DNA of 27,449 nucleotides, from NCBI GenBank assembly GCA_913058555.1, contig CAJXRJ010000009.1:1-27449 (forward strand). The letters run 5' to 3'. The notes under the pieces were generated by a model. The model was given only the letters and a program-made list of their open reading frames with translations, made no database searches and was not told the origin of the DNA. A program made the translations under genes and the position numbers. Each line of letters begins with the position of its first letter. The stretch's first letter is position 1. Origin of the DNA: an uncultured bacterium. GTDB taxonomy: Bacteria > Planctomycetota > UBA1135 > GCA-002686595. Of the stretch, positions 18,400-24,344 are shown one piece after another.

Positions 18400-18662
18400 G
18401 AAGCGTCGAGGTCGCCGTGGCAGGAGGCTCGGATGCCCGTCCTCACCGAACTGGTCGCGTTGCTTCGCCTGGCAACGAAGGACCGGACGCAGCTCGTGCT
18501 GGAGAAGATCGCGGTGCGCCATCAGCTCGCCTCCTACAAGAGAAGCGTGGGGCGCCCGAACATCAACGACTAGGACCGTACCTTTTGGATCACGGTCATG
18601 CGGAGGCTGAAGGGCTGGCGCGACGCCGTCGGGATCGTCCAGCCAGCGACCTTGATCAAGTG
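18400..18662 (+). pseudogene. N-terminal fragment of IS family 2 transposase, copy 2
   Basis: From ATG 18433 the reading is MPVLTELVALLRLATKDRTQ, LEKIAVRHQLAS, KRSVGRPNIND, then a stop (18571-18573), followed by FWITVMRRLKGWRDAV and QPATLIKW. It is closely similar at the DNA level to 7930-8180, including GCGTCGAGG upstream of the start. Similarity stops at ATCAAGTGG (about 18662), exactly where a family 1-like end begins. It is a truncated, dead copy. Confidence 0.85.
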
Positions 18663-18663
18663 G

Positions 18664-18720
18664 CTGTACTGTCTTATCCCTCCGCCCACGCCCTGGCGAT
18701 GCCGACAGGGCCGGTGAGGC
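18664..18720 (+). mobile_element. Left-end remnant resembling IS family 1, nested in family 2
   Basis: GTACTGTCTTATCCCTCCGC followed by CCACGCCCTGGCG matches the family 1 left ends at 1227, 4369 and 15371. Weaker similarity continues to GGCCGGTGAGGCCC. No transposase reading follows, so it is either a heavily deleted copy or a relative with the same terminus. Confidence 0.55.
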
Positions 18721-19499
18721 CCCTGGGCGTTGATAAGCACCCGGGGGACTTGGGCGCACCGTCTGCCGTTGGCTGATAAGCCTCGGAGAGGCAACGGCTG
18801 CGGCCGCCACGTCCGCGTCGATCACGTGGACCCCATGATCGGCGCGGGGCCGGTGGCAACGCCCACGGGACGCGCCGCGGCGGTCAACCACGGCGCCCAG
18901 AGCGAAGAGAGAGATCAGAGGAGATTCAGGGCGCACGCCGTGCGCTCTTGGGCTCTCGATGCGCGCTCACACAACCCGGAGTCCGGCATCTCCAGCCGGC
19001 ATCTCCAGCCGGCTCACCCCTGTTCGCCACTGGCGCATCCCTGGGACACGGCGCTCGTTGCGGGCGGGCTATGGAAACAGACCTCTTGGCCCTCTCAGGG
19101 CCTCCTTTCCTCCACTGGGGAAGGAGTGTGTCCCCGACCGGAGCGGAGTTGCTAACCCATGGGGAGGGCGAGGGGAAGGAAGCTGCATGGCGCAATACTG
19201 CTACGACGTTGCCTAGTCGCTTCGTCATCCGGGTCGCGGAGTGATGGAGGCAGTCAACGCTCAGGGCGTCATTCACCGTACGGCTCCCATTCGGCTCTCG
19301 CTGCGCGTGGTTTTCTGGAATATCTGAAACTCGCGCCTTGCTCGGGGGATCCCTTGAGGTACGCGCCGTGCGACGAACGAAGCGATCGGTGACCAGGCCC
19401 CAGCCGCGAGAGCACGGTCGGCGCCTGGAGGAAGGACCGATGCGCTCGGAATCTTCGGCCTGACCCCGACCTCCTCCCAAGCTCCTTGAATCAGAGATC
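18721..19499. other. Long non-coding stretch after the IS fragments
   Basis: I found no supportable gene. The open frames on either strand are short and of low-complexity composition. A 13-bp unit CCGGCATCTCCAG is tandemly duplicated at 18981-19006. The promoter of the 19500 gene is expected in the last 150 bases, but I cannot define it. The stretch is probably decayed mobile DNA. Confidence 0.4.
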
Positions 19500-19901
19500 A
19501 TGTTGAGAACGACCATTTTATCGATCGCATTGGTGGCCACAGTCGTAACGGGGGCCAGCGTTCACTCCGCGCCGGCCGAAGACGCTCCCCAGGACGACAA
19601 CGAGATTCCCTGCGGGAAGCAGAAGAACGCTTACGATGGACTTGTTGAGACGGTGGAGGGCGAGTTCTATCTCGACGGCGTCGAGCCTCCGAGCAATTTC
19701 GAGGCCCAAATGCACCTCAGAGACCTTGCCAGAGACAAGTTCCACTGCGGTTCCTGCGAGTCAGCCAACGACTGTAATTTTGAGGATGTGCCGCCCACGG
19801 GGACGTTCCGTTTCGAGTTGATAGGGCCCAACGGCATTGGCCACGACTGGGAGTTCACGAGCATCGACGCCCTGGTGGTTGTGAGCTGCAACGACTGCTG
19901 A
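19500..19901 (+). CDS. Small secreted six-cysteine hypothetical protein
   Basis: The 133-residue protein has a signal peptide (MLRTTILSIALVATVVTGAS before VHSAPAED). The mature part has exactly six cysteines (38, 83, 86, 92, 130, 133) in the pattern C-x44-C-x2-C-x5-C-x37-C-x2-C, and the last residue is a cysteine (CNDC). That suits either three disulfides or a small metal site (two C-x2-C pairs). I recognise no family. The region between has strand-rich segments (TFRFELIGP, HDWEFTSIDALVVVS). AGAGATC before the ATG is at best a weak ribosome binding site. A hairpin follows about 40 bp after the stop. Confidence 0.7.
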   Translation: MLRTTILSIALVATVVTGASVHSAPAEDAPQDDNEIPCGKQKNAYDGLVETVEGEFYLDGVEPPSNFEAQMHLRDLARDKFHCGSCESANDCNFEDVPPTGTFRFELIGPNGIGHDWEFTSIDALVVVSCNDC

Positions 19902-19941
19902 GCCCGTCGCGTTGATCGGGGTTGTGCACCTCGTGCAGTTG

Positions 19942-19966
19942 AAGCGCCCCAGGCCATGTGGCGCTT
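19942..19966 (+). terminator. Short hairpin after the six-cysteine gene
   Basis: AAGCGCC pairs with GGCGCTT around an 11-base loop, about 40 bp beyond the stop. No T tract follows. It is plausible as a 3' end but weak. Confidence 0.35.
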
Positions 19967-20207
19967 ACGCTCCCGGTCTTCCTGCTGCAACGCGGGCGGC
20001 GTCACCTCCTACTGGAAAGGACTGGTGCGCCGCCCAGCAGCGGATTCTATGCCCTCCTGATAACGGGGCGACTCGAGTGCACAACGGGCACCGTCCCGTG
20101 GATGTGACGGATCGCGAGTGATGCGCCCGTCGCGTGGTGAGAGCGTCCTGCTCCGCGTCACACGGATTCCTCGCCCCATCAGTCTCCAAACCCCCTCTCC
20201 GCGAATC
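19967..20207. other. Leader region of the 20208 gene
   Basis: There is no gene here if the 20208 start is right; the in-frame GTG at 20118 extends the reading but adds a Pro/Arg-rich stretch unlike a signal peptide. GTGCACAA near 20078 is the inverse of TTGTGCAC near 19922, on either side of the hairpin. Confidence 0.35.
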
Positions 20208-20951
20208 ATGAAAGCGCTGACCATCACGACAATTCTGGCTGGAATCACCGGCCTCGTGCTCCTTCGTCCGTGGGAAGCTGCGGCAGCTGCGCCCCAGCCG
20301 CGGGACACGAGTAGAGCGGCCACTCTTCAGCGCGAGGATCGGCAGGTCCAACTCTCGAGCGTAGGCGACTCGCGGAACTCCAATGCCCGTGTCGGGCTGC
20401 AAGGTGAGGATCCGGTGGCTGAACCGGCATCAGAGAAGGCCATGCCGGAGCCGCCTCTTGAGTTTCACCCGATCGCAGGGCCCTATACGGACGAGTATCT
20501 TGGGTCTCTCGCCTACGATCAACTTTTGACCTGCCGAGCGATGATCCGGAGCCTCCAGGTCGAACAGAGAAAGCTCTTCGAGGCAGAGATCACTGATCTC
20601 GATGCCTTCTTGACCAAGACCGAGTACAGCGCGCGCGCCCTGAGCTTTGACGAGCAGTACTACCTTCCGGTCGCGAAAGAAAGCGAGGTGCGCTTCTACT
20701 TCGTCGATCCTGTGCAGTATTCGTTGCTCCACGAATTGCGGAATCGAGCCCGCCTCGTTCAGCTGGCGCCGTCATTCACGGAGCACGTCGAGCTTGAGCG
20801 CGCGGAGAGTCTCGAAAGAGTTCAGGAGCGCCATGGGCTCACGAATGTCGAGACCATGGTGAGCCCAGACAACTCGGTCTTTGCGGCGTACGGGATGGTC
20901 GACGGAGTGCGACGCCCAGTGATGTACCAGGACCATTCAGTCGGGTATTGA
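20208..20951 (+). CDS. Secreted hypothetical protein, mostly helical
   Basis: The protein has 247 residues from the ATG at 20208, chosen because it begins a signal peptide (MKALTITTILAGITGLVLLR, then PWEAAAAA) while the in-frame starts at 20118 and 20121 would bury it 30 residues inside. The mature protein is charged and rich in predicted helix (RSLQVEQRKLFEAEITDLDA, LERAESLERVQERHG), with one strand-rich segment (EVRFYFVDPVQYSLLHEL) and a tyrosine end (VGY). I recognise no domain. It has the same orientation as the six-cysteine gene, with a 306 bp gap, so an operon is unlikely. A compact hairpin follows the stop. Confidence 0.7.
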   Translation: MKALTITTILAGITGLVLLRPWEAAAAAPQPRDTSRAATLQREDRQVQLSSVGDSRNSNARVGLQGEDPVAEPASEKAMPEPPLEFHPIAGPYTDEYLGSLAYDQLLTCRAMIRSLQVEQRKLFEAEITDLDAFLTKTEYSARALSFDEQYYLPVAKESEVRFYFVDPVQYSLLHELRNRARLVQLAPSFTEHVELERAESLERVQERHGLTNVETMVSPDNSVFAAYGMVDGVRRPVMYQDHSVGY

Positions 20952-20965
20952 GAAACGGGTTCGCC

Positions 20966-20983
20966 GACGCCGAAGCCGGCGTC
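20966..20983 (+). terminator. Compact hairpin after the 20208-20951 gene
   Basis: GACGCCG-AAGC-CGGCGTC is a perfect 7-bp stem with a 4-base loop, 14 bp beyond the stop. It is well placed for termination of the plus-strand gene; there is no T run. Nothing else is seen between it and the hairpin at 21193. Confidence 0.5.
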
Positions 20984-21192
20984 AGCGTAGCGCATAGCGG
21001 CCCTCGTTCCCCGTCGTGAGCGCGACCTTGAGCTTCAAGCTCCAGGGCGCAACACAGGTGGGTTAGGCGAGTGACCTCCCTCCATTCCCGCCTCGCGCGG
21101 CTGCTTCACACGAATGGGGAGGCCGTCCAATCAAGCCAGGAAAGTTCGAGAGGCCAAGAATGGGCGGCGTCGACGTCAGGGGCAACATGAAG

Positions 21193-21231
21193 CGGAGCCG
21201 TACTGCCGAAGGAACGGCAGCAACGGCTCCG
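21193..21231 (-). terminator. Hairpin 3' of the 21272-23578 gene
   Basis: CGGAGCCGT pairs with ACGGCTCCG, and inside it CTGCCG pairs with CGGCAG around AAGGAA, making a long two-part stem. It lies about 40 bp beyond the minus-strand stop. It and the hairpin at 20966 mark the two ends of a convergent intergenic region. Confidence 0.6.
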
Positions 21232-21271
21232 GGTAGGTACCTGCACGTCGGCTAAGCCGCGCCTTTGATTG

Positions 21272-23578
21272 TCAGTCGAACTGGACTGCCCCGGCGCGGG
21301 TGAAGTTGGAGCCTGCACCCACGGTGTCTCGGTGCCACGCTTGGAAGAACCAGGTTTGTCCCGGCAAGACGGCCTGGGCGGGGGTCGTTGGCATGGCGGC
21401 GGTACTGACACCCAGTGAGAAGCCGCCATTGGAGCCTGTGCTCTGCACTTGGCCCGGCCCGAGGAAGCGCCCGAGCGTCCCGCCGAGGCAAAGACGTCCA
21501 TTGCTGCCCGGCGGAATGAAGGAGTTAGTGCCTGTGGCGCAGATGAAGAACCCGAACTGGAAGTTGGGTAGTTGGTCTGCCTGCATGATCACGGCGCCGG
21601 CGCTGGCGAGATGGCTGCCGCGGACGCGGAGGCGCCCAAATTCTCCGGTGGAGTTTGGTACCGCAGGGTTGCAATAGGCGCGGCTAACGCAGTCCGTGGG
21701 GTCGAGGCGGTAGTGCCCGCCGTAGATGTTCGAGGAAGACTGGCTGCACTCCCACGCGGCATAAGTCGACCCGGTGGTGCCCCCACCGCTAGCAAGGCTC
21801 ACGATAGAAGAATTGCCGTGAAAGCCCATCCCTCCACCGCATCCGAGCAGCACACGGGACTCCGACTCGCAGAGGTTGTCTCCGGCAAGGGCGAAGGTCG
21901 AGGCGAAGACATCGGTGTTGGACGCCCCGGTACGGTCCGTCCAAACCACCGCAAAACGCTCCCCGTCGTGGTCGACTTCTGCCGAGCCCCGCGTCGCGCC
22001 AAGGTTGACGCCCCCTTGCTCGGTGAGGTCCTGGTTGAAGAGGGGGCCGGCTCCATCGCATACGGTGGCCATGATGTCCGTGCCGAGCCCGCTTTCGAAT
22101 CGGTCGTAGACGACGAGGTATCGGCCGCCAGCGCTCTGGAGGTCAGCGGTAACCGCGGGCGCACTCAATCGCCCCGGGAGATCAGCGATCAGATGGTCCG
22201 CGTGAAGGGTTGCGCCGCTCCAGCTCACCGTGGCCCCACGAATCTGCCGACTGCTCAACTCGCCAGCCGCATAGACCACGTTGAAGCGTCCTTGGCTTCC
22301 GGCCGTGTTCGCGACCGCGGGCGTCGTTGCGTTCAACGGCCCTGTATAGAGCCTGATGTCGTCGAATAGGCAAACCCCGGCGCTGTTGACCCGGGTGCAG
22401 ACCACACGTTCGTTGCCGTTGACGTCCCGCTCGATCCACACGACCAGCCAGTAGCTATCCGATACCAGGACCACTTCGCCGCCAACATCTGGCGTCTCAT
22501 TGGAAACAAATTCTATGGAAGACAAGCCCCAGAGCTGGCCTTGGTCGCCGGTGGCGGCCTCGATGATCCTGTATGAGATTTGGTGGAAGCCACCTGCGAG
22601 CAGCTTCTCCGCAACGACCAGGAACGAGTCGCTGAAGTTGTTGTTCGCGACGCGCGGCCGGAACCAGTCGTCGGTCGTGAACTCCCAGTAGTCACCGTCA
22701 AGGAGAGTTAGATCGCTCCGGTTGAACATCCTCCAATAGATGTCACGATCCGTGGTCGACGTCCACTCCTGGTAGACCACGATGATGCGGTCCGTCGTCA
22801 GGTCATAGGAGATGTCTGGACGGGTGAGTTCGGACGAGAAGTCGTCGAGGATGCCTGAGGTGATGAGGGGGTCGATCGTGACCGGCCATTGGGCGCCAGC
22901 AAGGAACGACTCCGAGACTTCGATTTGCAGACTGCTTCCGGTCCAGCGCGTCACCGCGCGCTCCACCTTTCCTGCCGCATCGAGCACGGTCGCCGCGCCG
23001 TAGTGCACGCCGCCAGCTTCGTTGCGGAAATAGAAACCGCCGTTCTGCGCCTCCGGCTGCAGCTCCGTCTCCACGGGAATCGTGACCGTCAGCGCACCCG
23101 AACCGAGGGGCGCGTCAAAAGTGAAGAGCTGTTCGATGGACTCCACGCCGAGGCGGTACCACTCAATCATTGGGCCGCGCTCGTATCGCACCTCCGCCTC
23201 GGAGCCCTGGGGTGCCGCTTCTCCGTCAAGCGTGATCTCTTTACCACCTACGGCGAGGGTGGGCGACTGCAGGGAGAATCCATAGAGCCGGGGCTGATCC
23301 GGCCCGAGCAGCGGGTAGTAGGTCGTTCCACCCGCGGCGAAGCTCGACTTGTACGTCCTGCCCCGGGCCCAGAAGGCATCGTCCGCCTCTTGGGTGTAGA
23401 CCTTCGTCAGATGGTCTTCGCTGAGCATCTTTATCTGATCCAAGGACTCCTCGGAAAGGCTGACGGGCAGCGCCTCGTGATCAAGGACGCCGCGTTCGGA
23501 GACTTCAGAGCCCTGGCCGAATGCTGGGAGGACAAAACTGGTGGCCAGAACGGCCGCCTTTGCAAGGCTTGTGATCAT
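21272..23578 (-). CDS. Secreted repeat protein, probable seven-bladed propeller, with shared C-terminal module
   Basis: The protein has 768 residues from the ATG at 23578, which begins MITSLAKAAVLATSFVLPAF before GQGSEV; in-frame ATGs at 23614 and 23623 are possible. The frame stays open to 23956, but that upstream part is Arg/Pro-rich and not signal-like. Residues about 30-250 are a beta-rich domain ending SFLAGAQWPVTIDPLITSG, a motif also present in the 24345-26900 product (YPITVDPVLQ). Then come about seven repeats with an hxVVxxE/D core (DRIIVVYQEW, DSFLVVAEKL, YWLVVWIERD, RFNVVYAAGE, RYLVVYDRFE, RFAVVWTDRT, STYAAWECSQ), suggesting a seven-bladed propeller. The shared module runs from residue 635 (YCNPAVPNSTG) with RLCLGGTLGRF, GQTWFFQAWHRD and GSNFT. 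The function is unknown and it is exported by inference. Confidence 0.85.
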   Translation of the reverse strand: MITSLAKAAVLATSFVLPAFGQGSEVSERGVLDHEALPVSLSEESLDQIKMLSEDHLTKVYTQEADDAFWARGRTYKSSFAAGGTTYYPLLGPDQPRLYGFSLQSPTLAVGGKEITLDGEAAPQGSEAEVRYERGPMIEWYRLGVESIEQLFTFDAPLGSGALTVTIPVETELQPEAQNGGFYFRNEAGGVHYGAATVLDAAGKVERAVTRWTGSSLQIEVSESFLAGAQWPVTIDPLITSGILDDFSSELTRPDISYDLTTDRIIVVYQEWTSTTDRDIYWRMFNRSDLTLLDGDYWEFTTDDWFRPRVANNNFSDSFLVVAEKLLAGGFHQISYRIIEAATGDQGQLWGLSSIEFVSNETPDVGGEVVLVSDSYWLVVWIERDVNGNERVVCTRVNSAGVCLFDDIRLYTGPLNATTPAVANTAGSQGRFNVVYAAGELSSRQIRGATVSWSGATLHADHLIADLPGRLSAPAVTADLQSAGGRYLVVYDRFESGLGTDIMATVCDGAGPLFNQDLTEQGGVNLGATRGSAEVDHDGERFAVVWTDRTGASNTDVFASTFALAGDNLCESESRVLLGCGGGMGFHGNSSIVSLASGGGTTGSTYAAWECSQSSSNIYGGHYRLDPTDCVSRAYCNPAVPNSTGEFGRLRVRGSHLASAGAVIMQADQLPNFQFGFFICATGTNSFIPPGSNGRLCLGGTLGRFLGPGQVQSTGSNGGFSLGVSTAAMPTTPAQAVLPGQTWFFQAWHRDTVGAGSNFTRAGAVQFD

Positions 23579-23814
23579 CGGTGTGGCTGGTTGGGGACCT
23601 GGAGGCAGGCGCATTGAAGTCATCGGAACCCGACCTGATGGCCGTCCCGATCGCACCCAACGCCCTGACTGAGGCGCGTCCACCCCTCGCCCACCTGAAA
23701 CTCCCAAAAAGCCCCGTACCGTCTCAACGGGTCCCTGGTGGGTGAATACCAGCTCCAGGGGGTGCTCAGGGCGCCTTCTGACCGCTGCAGGCGCACGTCG
23801 AGCATCGTGACGGC

Positions 23815-24050
23815 ATGAAGTCACGCGTCCACCCGAAGTACAAGATGCGATACCGCGTGACAAACTGCCTGGACTACGAGCGGGGCCTGGTCGAGCGTGG
23901 GGACGTGACAGTCTGGCTGTCGCCCGAGGCCGTGGGTGCATGGAAGGCGAAGCCAAGTGGACGCCGGAGTGCGCAGCCGAGGTTTTCCGACCTGGCTATC
24001 GAGACTGCGCTGACGCTAGTGCTCGTGTTTCACCTGCCACGGCGCGCTGA
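23815..24050 (+). pseudogene. N-terminal fragment of an IS5-type transposase
   Basis: From ATG 23815 the reading is MKSRVHPKYKMRYRVTNCLD, YERGLVERGDVTVWLSPEAV, KPSGRRSAQPRFSDLAIETA, LTLVLVFHLPRRAEV. This matches the N-terminus of IS5-family DDE transposases, which usually continue LPLRQAEGFL into the catalytic domain. Here similarity ends around 24050, and the remaining open frame to 24219 is unrelated in appearance. No catalytic residues remain. The fragment lies upstream of, and divergent to, the 21272-23578 gene. The 190 bases between them hold no other recognisable feature. Confidence 0.8.
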
Positions 24051-24249
24051 GGTGCGGGAGGGTGACTCGGACACCGGCCATGCCGGCTGGCCTCGCGAAG
24101 AAGCGACTCCGCTGCCGGGACCTCTTCGCAGCGCGCCACGTCCCTGCCCGTCTTGCCATTGTGGATCCGGCGGGGTGGCTTATCGCGCGGTCCCCAAAGG
24201 GGTCAGATGCGCGGCGTAGCAACAGCGAATGAAGGAAGCGCCCGACATC

Positions 24250-24330
24250 CCTTTGCCTTGTCACCGGGCACGAGCGCCTGGGGGGCCTTCTGAGGCGTTT
24301 CAGGGCTTCGGATTGAGGATGGGATAGTGC
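24250..24330 (+). mobile_element. Right-end remnant of IS family 1
   Basis: The stretch CTTGTCACCGGGCACGAGCG to GGGATAGTGC matches the right ends at 4853-4934 and 16438-16522: GAGCGCCTGG, TTCTGAGGCGTTTCAGGGC, and the terminal GGGATAGTGC (compare GGGACTGTAC). Only about 80 bp survive. It ends 14 bp from the stop of the minus-strand gene at 24345. Confidence 0.75.
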
Positions 24331-24344
24331 CAGGCCCATCCACA

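Noticed and set aside
4340..24330. Repeated blocks as a possible CRISPR or regulatory array
   Set aside because: The blocks are kilobases apart and align as ends and coding parts of IS family 1.
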